Source of the DNA: Aliiglaciecola sp041538045
Lineage (GTDB): Bacteria; Pseudomonadota; Gammaproteobacteria; Enterobacterales; Alteromonadaceae
Assembly (NCBI RefSeq): GCF_041538045.1
Contig: NZ_JBGOSE010000008.1
Coordinates: forward strand, 62,001 to 126,000
Direction: 5' to 3'
Length of the DNA stretch: 64,000 nucleotides
Positions 28,556 to 38,312 of the stretch are shown here, piece by piece (the stretch's first letter is position 1; the number at the start of each line of letters is the position of its first letter). The notes beneath the pieces are model-generated. The model worked only from the letters and a program-made list of their open reading frames with translations, searched no databases and had not been told where the DNA came from. Made by a program: the position numbers and the translations under genes.

Positions 28556-29194
28556 ATGAAAATTGCGTTACTGATGGAAAATAGTCAGGCAGGTAAAAAT
28601 CCAGTAGTTTTAAAAGAATTGAAAACAGTGGCCGATCCTTTAGGTCATGAGGTATTTAATGTGGGAATGGATGGTGAAAACGATCACCACCTAACCTATA
28701 TTCATCTTGGTATAATGGCGAGTTTGTTGATTAATTCAAAAGCGGTCGATTTTGTGGTTGCTGGTTGCGGTACAGGTCAAGGTGCAATGATGTCACTTAA
28801 CTTACATCCAGGTGTATTTTGCGGATACTGCTTAGATCCTTCAGATGCTTTTCTGTTTAACCAAATCAATAATGGTAATGCGCTTGCCCTCGCGTTTGCT
28901 AAAGGCTTTGGTTGGGGGGCAGAACTTAATTTACGTTATATGTTTGAAAAGGCATTAACGGGGGAGCGTGGTGCCGGTTATCCAAAAGAAAGAAAAGAGC
29001 CACAAGTAAAAAATGCGGGAATCTTAGCAGAGGTTAAAGCCGCAGTTTTAAAATCAGATTTTTTAGAAACACTAAAAAGCATTGACCAATCATTAGTGAA
29101 AACAGCTGTGTCAGGCGAGCGTTTTCAGAAATGCTTTTTCGAGAACTGTAAAAGCCAAGAATTGTCTGACTACGTTAAGTCACTTATTAGCTGA
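28556..29194 (+). CDS. RpiB/LacAB-fold isomerase, DhuI-like
   Basis: Cytoplasmic sugar isomerase of 212 residues. The core resembles RpiB/LacA, with FVVAGCGTGQGAMM carrying the active-site Cys and phosphate-type loop. The chain is about 60 residues longer than RpiB. Streptococcal DhuI, which converts 4-deoxy-L-threo-5-hexosulose uronate to 3-deoxy-D-glycero-2,5-hexodiulosonate (the KduI reaction), has this fold and nearly this length. The gene follows the probable lyase gene on the same strand, across a terminator. A KduI homologue also exists at 42467, so the function may be duplicated, or the isomerase may act on a different 5-keto sugar. ATG 28556 has CAGGAT upstream. Confidence 0.8.
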   Translation: MKIALLMENSQAGKNPVVLKELKTVADPLGHEVFNVGMDGENDHHLTYIHLGIMASLLINSKAVDFVVAGCGTGQGAMMSLNLHPGVFCGYCLDPSDAFLFNQINNGNALALAFAKGFGWGAELNLRYMFEKALTGERGAGYPKERKEPQVKNAGILAEVKAAVLKSDFLETLKSIDQSLVKTAVSGERFQKCFFENCKSQELSDYVKSLIS

Positions 29195-29204
29195 TTCAAT
29201 TAAA

Positions 29205-29246
29205 TTCGTACGCAAGTATGTTGGTAACGACTACCTTGCGTACGAA
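29205..29246. terminator. Long hairpin between convergent genes
   Basis: Perfect 12-base stem TTCGTACGCAAG/CTTGCGTACGAA with an 18-base loop. It lies between the isomerase gene (ends 29194) and the beta-helix gene (ends 29274), so it probably serves both directions. There is no strong T-run on either side. Confidence 0.6.
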
Positions 29247-29273
29247 ACTTCTATAGCTAATATGCCTCAGAGA

Positions 29274-30944
29274 TTACTTTTTCATTTTTCGCTGTGTAAG
29301 CTGGTAAGTATAAAGCGAGGGTATTGAATCTATGCGTTTATTTAAGCTCTCTATATAGGGAGTTGGAAAATACTCAAGTGTAATTGGCCGATTGCCAGAA
29401 AGACCAATTATACGAGCATCAGGACCTTCTTCCAATCCCTCCACGTGCAGTGTTTGCATACCGGGAGCACCACTTTCCACTACAATTCTAAGATTCCATG
29501 TCGTGCTAAATCGACCATGTCCAGGTTGCCAGTAACCCGAACCTGAACCGTCATATACTGGAAAGGATGCATGCTTTTCACCGGGAATTGCATTGATGTG
29601 CATAGTAATATTGTCATATAGGTTTTGGTGGTTAGCTCCAGCATGCTGATCTAAGTTTGGCTGTATAAATACTTCAGAATCTTTATACACATTGCGTGTA
29701 GATTGCGTATTAAAAGTTAACGAGTGAGTCACAGGGTTAAATACTTGAATATTTTGAGCTAGAACATTGTGCACATTACCCATATGCACAGCATAATGAG
29801 CTTGGCGTTCCCCTGCAGTTCTTATGTCACTAATTGTTAAGTTAGCACTATCGTAGGTTATAATTGAACTATCAGCATTGTAGAAGCTCATATTGCGAAT
29901 CCAACTGTCTGCTAACCCAACCAAATAAATGCCGTTGTAGCCTTGTTCGACGTGGTGACCAAAATAGGGCGCATTCGGAAATTCAAACCTAAAATCTTCA
30001 ATCCCAATATTTTCTAAGGGTGTCCATACAGCAATGTTAGTCGGTAAGGATGAGTTAATATCGTGTAACAATGTATCGGCGATGGTAATGGTATTACCAT
30101 CAATATTTTCAATTACCGTTCGCTGTTGAACAAGAGGGTAATTAGCTCTTGTCCAATGACGTGAACCAATTTTAACTTTAGTGTCGTTATATAATGACTT
30201 AATTAACGCACCATTTTCTCCTTGCCGATTATGCCAGAGAACTTGTACACGTTGTCCCACTTTAAATTGCTCTACATCTTTCACTCTTATTTGCCGATGT
30301 CCTTGTTTGCCTTCTAATCCTTCCGATAAGCTAACAGGCGGCTTTTCGTCATATTCATCTAAATAAGCGAATCCTCGATGATTTTTTTCACCTACCCATA
30401 TAAAGCCTGCGGTCCATGAATATTCAGAATATAATACATCTAGATTATTTTGTTTTTGGATTTGACGTTTGTTGTTCCTGACAAGATACTCACGAATTTC
30501 ATTTAGTTTACCGCCATCATCGACCATTTTTAGGGGTCTTGGAAAATAAAGAGTGGTACCAGCCTCTCCTCGTCCTGCACCTTGTAGTACAAAATCACTA
30601 CGTGTTATTTCGATGATTTCAGTGATGATAAATTTTCCTTTTGGAAATCTTACTGTTACTGAACTTGGTATTTTATTTGCCGCGTTAATGGCTTTCCTTA
30701 TGGCCAGAGTATCGTCTTTATCGTCGTCTGCTATTGCACCATAGTCAGTAACATTGATTACTGTAGAGGTTGCATTTGGAATTTCTTCCATTCCAAATTT
30801 ATAACCAGCATATGAAAAATCAGGTAGAAAATGTTCTGACTTACTTAATATATCAGGAAGGTTCTGAGCTGCTGTGACTTCGCAAGACATGACAAGCACA
30901 GTCGTCAAAAACATCGCCTTAACCTTATTGGGACAAACACGCAT
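29274..30944 (-). CDS. Secreted right-handed beta-helix protein (pectate-lyase-3-like)
   Basis: About 556 residues. The start at 30944 (MRVCPNKV) is chosen because AAGGA lies about seven bases upstream; the ATG at 30962 has no such site. After a signal peptide ending near VTAA, the motif VINVTDYGAIADDDKDDTLA is the opening of pectate-lyase-3/GH28-related beta-helix domains. FVLQGAGRGEAGTTLYFPR and many later short beta-repeats (NGIYLVGLADSWIRNMSFYN, ANLTISDIRTAGER) fit a solenoid. I cannot identify catalytic residues, so it may be a lyase, a hydrolase or a binding protein. It is convergent with the DhuI-like gene. Confidence 0.78.
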   Translation of the reverse strand: MRVCPNKVKAMFLTTVLVMSCEVTAAQNLPDILSKSEHFLPDFSYAGYKFGMEEIPNATSTVINVTDYGAIADDDKDDTLAIRKAINAANKIPSSVTVRFPKGKFIITEIIEITRSDFVLQGAGRGEAGTTLYFPRPLKMVDDGGKLNEIREYLVRNNKRQIQKQNNLDVLYSEYSWTAGFIWVGEKNHRGFAYLDEYDEKPPVSLSEGLEGKQGHRQIRVKDVEQFKVGQRVQVLWHNRQGENGALIKSLYNDTKVKIGSRHWTRANYPLVQQRTVIENIDGNTITIADTLLHDINSSLPTNIAVWTPLENIGIEDFRFEFPNAPYFGHHVEQGYNGIYLVGLADSWIRNMSFYNADSSIITYDSANLTISDIRTAGERQAHYAVHMGNVHNVLAQNIQVFNPVTHSLTFNTQSTRNVYKDSEVFIQPNLDQHAGANHQNLYDNITMHINAIPGEKHASFPVYDGSGSGYWQPGHGRFSTTWNLRIVVESGAPGMQTLHVEGLEEGPDARIIGLSGNRPITLEYFPTPYIESLNKRIDSIPSLYTYQLTQRKMKK

Positions 30945-31559
30945 TGTATAATTCCTTTTCATTGGATTATTAGTTAAGTAGAGCTATAAAAAACGAAGTT
31001 TAAGAACGTCTTCATTTACTACTAATTAAAATAGTTTTATAGCAATAACTCGATATGATGGGGCTTGTTATTTTTGAGATTTGCGGCATAACAAATCGTT
31101 AACTAAAAACTTACAATATGTTACCGTCAAAGTAAATCAACATCAATCTTTAATGGTCTTGTTGGTGAAGTGAGAGGGTGAAGCCGACAATGAATTAGCG
31201 AGTACTATTGATGTGACCGACTAATTTTTCCTGCTATCTATTATAAGTCATTAAATTAATGGCACTTTCCGTACGATAACGGCCAAATTTCAAACGCATT
31301 TAATTTACTTTAAGTCGAAATTGAACTTACTTAGTTTCTACATATAGTTGCAAAGCTAGAATATAAATAACTATCAGATTACGTCAAATATTTACAAGTT
31401 AGGTTATTTTGTTTTAGGGTTTGATTCTTGGTTCAGCATTGTTGCGTTTTTGATTATTAACGTTTCTTCGGATTTATCCACATAACAATAACAAAAGAAA
31501 TAAGTAGAATTTCTAACTATTACGAATACCGGCAGAGAATCCAAATTATGTTCAGGGGG
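30945..31559. other. Intergenic region upstream of the beta-helix gene
   Basis: About 600 bases of AT-rich sequence. The promoter of the beta-helix gene (minus) must lie in its left part. I see no coding remnant before about 31560, where the decayed pntAB begins. Confidence 0.4.
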
Positions 31560-32389
31560 GAGCGACTTATGTCTATCTGGCGAGTCATATGTATGCCACT
31601 AATCTTCAAGCATTGAGGTTGGAATTCTGGAACGAGGGCGAGAAACAACCAGAACTTGATCTAAACGACGATATTCTGCAAATAGCGCTAATTATTTACC
31701 AAGGCCAATTTATCAAACCAAGTATAAAAGTTCTATTTACCTAGGAGTGCAACTAATGTCACTTATATAATTATCAACCATTTTAATACTCGCGATATTT
31801 TTCGGTTTTGAATTTATTAGCAAACTACCTGCGACTTTACATACATCCATAATGTAAAGCGTGAACGCAACTTCCGGTACTACTTCAGTTGGTGTATTAG
31901 TGTCTGCTGGAGCCGAATTTACCATCGATACTCAGATTTTTGCGTGTGTCTGAGTCATGCTGGTAACAGTTAAGGTTGCCGGTGGTTATATGGTGACTGC
32001 CCGAATATTAGTAATGTTTAAAGGTAAATAAAGAAGTGTCGTGGAGAGTATGGAATTTATGATAAATGCAATTTACATTGCTTGAGTGGTCTTATTTGTA
32101 TTCGCTCTTAAATGACTAAGTCATCCTTCATCGTCAAGGAAAGAAAATACCTTATCAGTTTTAGGGATGTTAATTGCGGTTGTTGTGACGCTATAGGGTC
32201 AGAATATTATTTCCTGCGAGTGGATAACTGTTTCGCTAATCGTGGGAAGCATAATTGGCAGGGGCATGGCTAAGCCCGTTGAAATGACCAGAATGCCAGA
32301 AATGGTATCTGTGCTCAATGGAGTATGAGGGATGGCCAGTCTGTTAGTGGCCCTAGCCGTTTTATGTTTGCTGGAGAAAAAATAAAGAC
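31560..32389 (+). pseudogene. Decayed pntA-pntB (NAD(P) transhydrogenase) remnant
   Basis: Three consecutive pieces are read on the plus strand. First, HMYATNLQAL and DLNDDILQIALIIYQGQF (31596-31735) resemble the end of the soluble PntA subunit. Second, from 31756, LSTILILAIFFGFEFISKLP and ATLHTSIM, then after a gap VTARILVMFKGK ending near 32029, resemble the small membrane PntA subunit. Third, from ATG 32050, TLSVLGMLIAVVVTL, SIIGRGMAKPVEMTRMPEMV and MASLLVALAVL resemble the N-terminus of PntB. In the PntB part all pieces stay in one frame, broken by four in-frame stops, so decay there was by point mutation. The rest of PntB is absent. A real proton-pumping transhydrogenase would span the inner membrane; this copy is dead. 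Confidence 0.85.
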
Positions 32390-32469
32390 CTAGATCGTTA
32401 TATTATTGATGCTGATTTAGCGAAAAATGTATTTGTTCTTAAACGATGTATGTCATCGTGTAAAAAAAT

Positions 32470-32493
32470 AGGGTATAAATTTGCTTATACCCT
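32470..32493 (-). terminator. Terminator of the FGGY kinase gene
   Basis: Nine-base stem AGGGTATAA/TTATACCCT. On the minus strand it is followed by ATTTTTTT, about 60 bases after the kinase stop. Confidence 0.85.
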
Positions 32494-32551
32494 TTCAATT
32501 TTTAACCAATAAAAATTTGTGGCAGTTATTAAAATGTTCAAACTTATTTAA

Positions 32552-33949
32552 TTAACTATCTTGAACTCGTTCTCGCCAAACATCTCTGTAACGTTTTAAA
32601 TTTGATAAACGAGTCGGAACCGCTGGTTTTAAATCTATTTTTAAAGGAGCGCCGCTGGATATTTTTTGCCAATCAATTAATGACGCGCACCCTTGCACAG
32701 TTCCGGTGTTATCTGCAGAAAGCCATACAGATTGTGTTGGCCGCAGTTGCGCAATTATTGAACAGAGCAAAGGGTTTTGCAAGAAAGCTCCTTCTATATA
32801 TATATCTTCTTGGGACTGCAATAAATCTAATTGAAAATCAATCATAAGAGCACAGTATAAGGTTGCCGTTTCAGTACCTTGTTTAGGTTCAATTTCACCT
32901 ATAAAAGCCGGGGTATGTCCGCCAAAAGGACCGCTTCCGCCGCTAAAGTCGGGAATGGCCATAACGTCTTTATTAATTAATTCTTGCAATACAGAAGACT
33001 CTACAGGATCACCAAAAGCACCACCTAACATAGCACATATTTTTTCAAATTCTCGACCACCCATAAAGCGTGCACAAGGAATAGGAGACGACATTGCATC
33101 CACATTACCCAGCATATCGCGTTCTGCCGATAAACAAGACGTAGACGTTCCAGAACTCATCAAGACTGTCCATGTACCGGTTGATATAACTGTAAATGGC
33201 TTACTATTTTGTCTGATTTTGTAACGTAAAAAACTAGCGTTACTATCATGGATCCCTGCATAAACCTTACATGACGTGCTTAATCCAGTTAATTTAGCGA
33301 TGGCAGGACTAATTGCACCAAGATTTTGCCATGCCGGTACAATTTTGGGAAATAGTGGAAGCCAATTACTGTTTTTAACCATACTCGAGTAATCATTTTC
33401 TAATGGTGACCAAAGATCAGTATGACAACCTAAAGACGTTACTTCGGTACATCTCTGCCCGGTCAGTCTCCAAACCCAGTATTGTGGATACATTAAAATA
33501 TCAGTGCATTTATCGAATGCTTCAGGGTATCTTTTTTGTAGCCAAAATAATTGTCTTCCAAGGTTTAAACCCGCGGGGAGGTTAGGAGACAAGGTTTCAG
33601 AAAAGTCAGGCCTTAAATTATCATATTCACCACCACTTATGCTTGAATATTCGTAATCGAGCACCGGCAGTACTAAACCATTTGAGGAGGCTTCACTGTT
33701 TCTATCAATAAGAGCAGCAGTGGCTCCATGAGTCGTCACAGAAAATGCAGTAATTTCGAATTGGGCAGTCAAGCGTTCACAAATGGACACCATCCAATCA
33801 AAAATCCCATCAACATCTGCATGTGGAAAGGCACCTTTTGTCAATATGCTATTCGCTCTAGATTCGCTAAATACTGATTTGCGGTTTTCATCGAGGAGGT
33901 GCAATTTAACGTTGGTCTTCCCAATGTCGAGAATTAGACTGTGATACAT
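32552..33949 (-). CDS. FGGY-family sugar kinase (rhamnulokinase-like)
   Basis: Phosphorylates a ketose with ATP in the cytoplasm; 465 residues. LILDIGKTNVKL is the first phosphate motif, AGIHDSNAS carries the catalytic Asp, and VISTGTWTVL is the adenosine-side phosphate motif. The pattern YPQYWVWRLTG plus TSLGCHTDLW resembles the rhamnulokinase/fuculokinase-like branch more than xylulokinase or glycerol kinase. With rhaM and several rhamnosidases in the locus, L-rhamnulose is the likeliest substrate, but this is inference. It has its own terminator and faces away from the decayed pntAB. No aldolase or isomerase gene adjoins it. Confidence 0.85.
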   Translation of the reverse strand: MYHSLILDIGKTNVKLHLLDENRKSVFSESRANSILTKGAFPHADVDGIFDWMVSICERLTAQFEITAFSVTTHGATAALIDRNSEASSNGLVLPVLDYEYSSISGGEYDNLRPDFSETLSPNLPAGLNLGRQLFWLQKRYPEAFDKCTDILMYPQYWVWRLTGQRCTEVTSLGCHTDLWSPLENDYSSMVKNSNWLPLFPKIVPAWQNLGAISPAIAKLTGLSTSCKVYAGIHDSNASFLRYKIRQNSKPFTVISTGTWTVLMSSGTSTSCLSAERDMLGNVDAMSSPIPCARFMGGREFEKICAMLGGAFGDPVESSVLQELINKDVMAIPDFSGGSGPFGGHTPAFIGEIEPKQGTETATLYCALMIDFQLDLLQSQEDIYIEGAFLQNPLLCSIIAQLRPTQSVWLSADNTGTVQGCASLIDWQKISSGAPLKIDLKPAVPTRLSNLKRYRDVWRERVQDS

Positions 33950-34260
33950 TTCAATTTTCCATTTTTAGTTTGTTTGTACTACATAACCGTTTTTGTGCTT
34001 ATCGATTACTTCTTAAACATTATGTAATACTTAATGAGCGATTTATTAACTAATTGTTAAACACTCTACCTTTATGTGACTTATTTTGCAATATTTTGAT
34101 TGGTAATGGTGGCGGGGTATATGAACTTAATCTGTTCTTGAAGTGACCATAATAAGAAAATATGAGTTTAAATGATTTTATAAATTATATGCATCGATAA
34201 CTAGCTTAACTGAAATAACATCCCTAAATGTTCATGAAGTTTCGTTTTACATGCAAATAA
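33950..34260. promoter_or_regulatory. Upstream region of the kinase gene with a 15-base palindrome
   Basis: TTAAC-TAATT-GTTAA at 34046-34060 is a perfect inverted repeat about 100 bases upstream of the kinase start and could be a repressor site. TTAAC/GTTAA half-sites also occur elsewhere in this region, but AT-rich sequence makes chance likely. Nothing else seen. Confidence 0.3.
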
Positions 34261-34286
34261 AAAGGCTTAATCGTAATTAAGCCTTT
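34261..34286 (-). terminator. Terminator of the TonB receptor gene
   Basis: Eleven-base stem AAAGGCTTAAT/ATTAAGCCTTT with a four-base loop. On the minus strand it is followed by a T-rich run, 32 bases after the stop. Confidence 0.88.
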
Positions 34287-34317
34287 TGCTGAATTGATTT
34301 TTAATGAATGCTAAAAT

Positions 34318-37300
34318 TTAGAGTTTAACAGTCATACCGAGAGTGATACGGCGATCGGTCAAGCTTTGTTCACAGAGTAACGTATCTTCATTGAAACACC
34401 ATTTGGTGCGATCCTCACGTGTTAAATTCACGCCTTCTACGCCGACTGAAATCATTTCATTGATATCGTAATTGACACTCATGTTTAGTTGTCCACGAGC
34501 GCCTATTACCGGCGGGAGGTTAAATCTCATTACGTTTTCTGATTGCGTAAAAGAATCTCTCCAAGTGTATCGCATACGTACATTTAAACCGTATTTGTCA
34601 TAAAATGCGGTAATGTTATATGCATTTTCAGATAAGTTATCTAGGGTAATACGTTCTGTAACAACGTCGTCGGCTAAGGTTGCTGTGCTGTTGTCAGTAT
34701 CTGTTCTACCTAATAATTGATTAATTGGATTGGTCGCATCGCGGAATTCATCAAGGGCTTCTCCTGATTTTTGATAGGTGTAGTTGGCAATGATACCAAA
34801 ACCCGAAGCCCAGCCTAATTCATCTTCATATTCGCTCAAATCAAATTGACCCGCAATTTCAATTCCAGATTGTGTCTCTGAACCACTAGCATTAATTTGG
34901 CTTCTTTTAATTACACAAATACCGGTAGTGTCGGTTCGGCTAGAAAATACATTATAATTTTCTGCTGGTACGTTTGGATTGAAAATACCGCCACCTTCAC
35001 AAGGAGCTGTTACATCACGCTCGATTTGTCCAGTTTCACCAATTGGCTCAGCAGGTTGGTCTTGAATACTGGTAATGAGGTTTTCACGGTCTTTGTAAAA
35101 TGCCCCAATACTGACAAAACTAGAATTTGTAAAATAATATTCCATCGACAAGTCGTATGACCAAATTTGTTCAGGTTCAAGAGCTGGGTTACCTACGTTA
35201 ACAATGCCAGATGCACTTGTGCCAAACGTAGTTGACGTTGACAAAGAATCAAAGTCTGGTCGGCGTATATCTTTACCTATACCAGCTCTTACAACGAGTT
35301 GCTCCGTTAATTCTGCTGCGACGTTAATTCTTGGCAGGAGGAAACTATAGCTCGATGATTCACTACTCGGTGTTATTTCGCCATTTATTTCGCTAGTTCC
35401 ACGTGATTCAATATCGGTAGTAACATAGCGCAAACCAACATTACCTCTTAATATCGTATCCCCTAGCTCAAGATTGTAATTACCCTGAGCGTATAAGGCT
35501 GTAGTGGTTTCTTCTATATCGAAAAATGACGATACTTGTATTTGTGGAGTGGCTAATTGTGGATTAACTTCCTCACCATATAACGCATTATTAGCAGTAA
35601 TAGCTTGGTTGATCGTATCGAGTACCAATTGTGGATTATTAAACGAAATATCATTATCTATAATTAAGTAATCAGGTATGAATAAGGTTCGACCATCTGC
35701 GTCATTAAAGTTATTTGCACCAGGAACCACGACGTCTGCAAACATATTCGCTCTAGGGCGATTCCAGTTACCGAAGCTGTTACTTGATGAAATGCTATTA
35801 TTCGAATTTGTGGTTTTATTCCAGCGAACGCCTAAATCAACATCGTAAAAAAATGAATTTATTTCTGAGACATCGTAAGTAAAATCAACTCGGGCTGCTC
35901 CTTCACTTCCTTTACGGCTGCCTAACCCTTGTCCGATGCTTCGTAATGCATAATTACTAGGATCGAGTAGTTCGGCGCTAGTAGGTGTTTCGGCTAAGCC
36001 GGGTGCAATGCCGAATTCAAAGGTATTGTTGGCAATATTAAATATTGCAGGAGTGCCATTATCGTTGAAGGTATCAGGTCCTGGTTGAGTACTATGTGGA
36101 TTTATAAAATCGAGAGATGAATTAAGTGAAGGACTATGTGTTTCTGAATCGGAATACGATAACTCAGCGACTAGTGTATACATGTCTCCAGTCCATTCAC
36201 TCCCAAAAGCAAACACGCTACTTTCTGTTAGGCGAGTCGAGTTTTGGTTACTTGTGCGTAAATTCGGATCAATTCGCTCTAAACCTCCGACTGATTCGGA
36301 GCCGACACCTAAAATTCCGCTAGTAACTACCTGTACCGTTCCAAGATCTATAGTACCGTATCTACCATCGACACTGCCTAAATCTATGCTCTCAAAGCCT
36401 GTGTTGGTGGTTGCATTGATAACTGGATTACCACCCGTACCAGAAAAGAAAGCACGAGAATTCTTTTGAGCGCGTTCTTGATCGTTTAACGTTGCGTCAA
36501 AATAAAATTTTAAGTTAGATGATTTTTGAAGTTCAAAAGAGGCGGTTAAGTTTTTAGTTTCATAATCAGCAGCATTAAGTGGCTGGTCTAGAAATTGTGT
36601 TCTTAAAAACGGAAATGATTCAGCACTTGCTAACCCTGAGTCGGGTAATACTACTCTGTCGCGATCAAATCGCGGGTTAGCAGATGCTACATCTTGTTCG
36701 GCATAACTGCCGGTTAATACAATGCCGACTTTACCAAAATCGGTATCCCAGTTATCGCCAAATGTTCCGGAAAACCTAGGGACTGTGCTATCTGCTAAAT
36801 CACTATTCTCAGCTTGCACCCTAAATTGCATTAAGCGTTTTTTGAGACTATTACCACGCAAAGTGCGTAAATTAATAGTTCCCCCTACAGAGCCTTCTAC
36901 TGTTTTTGCTGTTGACGCTTTAGTTACTTCTAATGAAGCTATTAGTGCAGCAGGTAAGTCATCAAAACTAATACCAGTGCGTCCACTGCCTGAAGTAACA
37001 GTAGATACACCATTAATTTCTACTCTGTTTGCATTAGTACCACGAATTTGCACGCCCGTTCCTACGCCATTTGTTCTATCAATTTGAACGCCTGTGATAT
37101 TTTCGAGTACTTCTGCAAGATTATTGTCTGGTAGTTTACCTATGTCATCCGCTTGGATGACTTCTTTTAAGTTTGCAGCATTTCTTTTTTCGTAAAGCGC
37201 ACTCGCCAGTGCACTTCTAATACCAGAAACTTCTATTACTTCAGTCTCTGAGTTATCCGGTTTTTCAGTTTTTTCGCCTGTAGTTTGTGCTATCGATGTT

Positions 37301-37374
37301 ATCGATGTTCCATACAGTGCTGATGCAACTGCAAGTGCAACACCAAATTTCTTCTTATGAGTAATCGTTACCAT
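34318..37374 (-). CDS. TonB-dependent receptor (TIGR01782-like)
   Basis: Outer-membrane active transporter, about 1018 residues, probably taking up oligosaccharides released by the lyases. The start at 37374 (MVTITHKKKFGVALA) has GGAG eight bases upstream and opens a signal peptide; the frame's TTG at 37410 is less likely. The TonB box lies in EVIEVSGIRSALA, followed by the plug typical of the Xanthomonas/Caulobacter-type receptors: KEVIQADDIGKLPDNNLAEV, LENITGVQIDR and VQIRGTNANRVEINGV. The barrel continues to a final aromatic/hydrophobic strand (RITLGMTVKL). A terminator follows. It sits next to a DeoR-type regulator gene on the same strand (about 150-base gap). Confidence 0.95.
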   Translation of the reverse strand: MVTITHKKKFGVALAVASALYGTSITSIAQTTGEKTEKPDNSETEVIEVSGIRSALASALYEKRNAANLKEVIQADDIGKLPDNNLAEVLENITGVQIDRTNGVGTGVQIRGTNANRVEINGVSTVTSGSGRTGISFDDLPAALIASLEVTKASTAKTVEGSVGGTINLRTLRGNSLKKRLMQFRVQAENSDLADSTVPRFSGTFGDNWDTDFGKVGIVLTGSYAEQDVASANPRFDRDRVVLPDSGLASAESFPFLRTQFLDQPLNAADYETKNLTASFELQKSSNLKFYFDATLNDQERAQKNSRAFFSGTGGNPVINATTNTGFESIDLGSVDGRYGTIDLGTVQVVTSGILGVGSESVGGLERIDPNLRTSNQNSTRLTESSVFAFGSEWTGDMYTLVAELSYSDSETHSPSLNSSLDFINPHSTQPGPDTFNDNGTPAIFNIANNTFEFGIAPGLAETPTSAELLDPSNYALRSIGQGLGSRKGSEGAARVDFTYDVSEINSFFYDVDLGVRWNKTTNSNNSISSSNSFGNWNRPRANMFADVVVPGANNFNDADGRTLFIPDYLIIDNDISFNNPQLVLDTINQAITANNALYGEEVNPQLATPQIQVSSFFDIEETTTALYAQGNYNLELGDTILRGNVGLRYVTTDIESRGTSEINGEITPSSESSSYSFLLPRINVAAELTEQLVVRAGIGKDIRRPDFDSLSTSTTFGTSASGIVNVGNPALEPEQIWSYDLSMEYYFTNSSFVSIGAFYKDRENLITSIQDQPAEPIGETGQIERDVTAPCEGGGIFNPNVPAENYNVFSSRTDTTGICVIKRSQINASGSETQSGIEIAGQFDLSEYEDELGWASGFGIIANYTYQKSGEALDEFRDATNPINQLLGRTDTDNSTATLADDVVTERITLDNLSENAYNITAFYDKYGLNVRMRYTWRDSFTQSENVMRFNLPPVIGARGQLNMSVNYDINEMISVGVEGVNLTREDRTKWCFNEDTLLCEQSLTDRRITLGMTVKL

Positions 37375-37526
37375 AGTTCGCTCCGTTTTAGCGTTTACGT
37401 TCGAGTTCAAGCGATAAATATAAACACAAAATTAACAAATAACAAACATTATAAGTATAAATAAATCATATTAGGTCAACTTGGCTGACTTTGATGGTGG
37501 GGAGGGGCAAAATATGTCATTTATTA

Positions 37527-38312
37527 TTAAGTATTTGGCGTATCGGCGATTAATACTTCGATTTCAAATGATTCAAAAAATTGAATATATTCGTTTGTAA
37601 TTGCAGAGTCGGTTATCAAAATATCGACTTCTGCTAAGGGGCATAAAATGTATTTACAGTGTTTGCCAATTTTACTGCTATCGGCCAATACAATGAGTTT
37701 CTCTGTGCGTTTTTTTAATTTCTGTTCCGATCTAATTAACAGGGGATCTGATTCCATTAAACCATACTTGCCAATGCCTAATACCCCCATAAACATCATG
37801 CTACCGTGGTAATATTCAGAACCATCGTCTTCGTATGAACTTAACAATATTCCTTGTTCTCTATAAATTTCTCCACTTGGTAGAGAGATACGGCTTTCAC
37901 TATTTGCATTCAAATAGTTGGCCAACACTAATGAGTTTGTCATTATATTGAGATTTAAATCGGTAAGGTATTCGGCCATTAGATATGTAGAGTGGCTTCC
38001 ATTTATTATTAGTGAGTCGCCATTTTTACACAACTGCGCCGCTTTTTTGGCTATCTGTTTTTTTACTGAACTTTTGCTGTCTTTAGATTCAAAAGTGCTC
38101 GGGATATCAAGTATTTTTTTATTCAATGGGCGCTCGATAGATTCTGCCCCACCTTGAATCTTTTTTACTACCCCTGTTTCAGAAAGTTTATTTATGTCTC
38201 TTCTTATTGTTGCCTCTGAAACCTGCAATTGTTGCGTTAGGCTTTTTACACTCGCAAATTGCTTTTTTGCTAAAACCTCTTTTATTAATTCTTGTCTGTG
38301 TTTTTCTAACAT
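37527..38312 (-). CDS. DeoR-family transcriptional regulator (UlaR-like), copy 1
   Basis: A 261-residue sugar-responsive repressor. The N-terminal winged helix has VSEATIRRDINKLSETG (recognition helix). The C-terminal DeoRC effector domain has SLIINGSHSTYLMAEYL and EKLIVLADSSKIGKH. It resembles E. coli UlaR in layout. About half its residues match the second copy at 43598. The two copies bracket the TRAP transporter, kduD and kduI. It is divergent from the TRAP operon across a 317-base gap, so it probably controls that operon and perhaps the TonB receptor downstream. The effector is likely a phosphorylated or keto-deoxy sugar acid, inferred only. Confidence 0.9.
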   Translation of the reverse strand: MLEKHRQELIKEVLAKKQFASVKSLTQQLQVSEATIRRDINKLSETGVVKKIQGGAESIERPLNKKILDIPSTFESKDSKSSVKKQIAKKAAQLCKNGDSLIINGSHSTYLMAEYLTDLNLNIMTNSLVLANYLNANSESRISLPSGEIYREQGILLSSYEDDGSEYYHGSMMFMGVLGIGKYGLMESDPLLIRSEQKLKKRTEKLIVLADSSKIGKHCKYILCPLAEVDILITDSAITNEYIQFFESFEIEVLIADTPNT

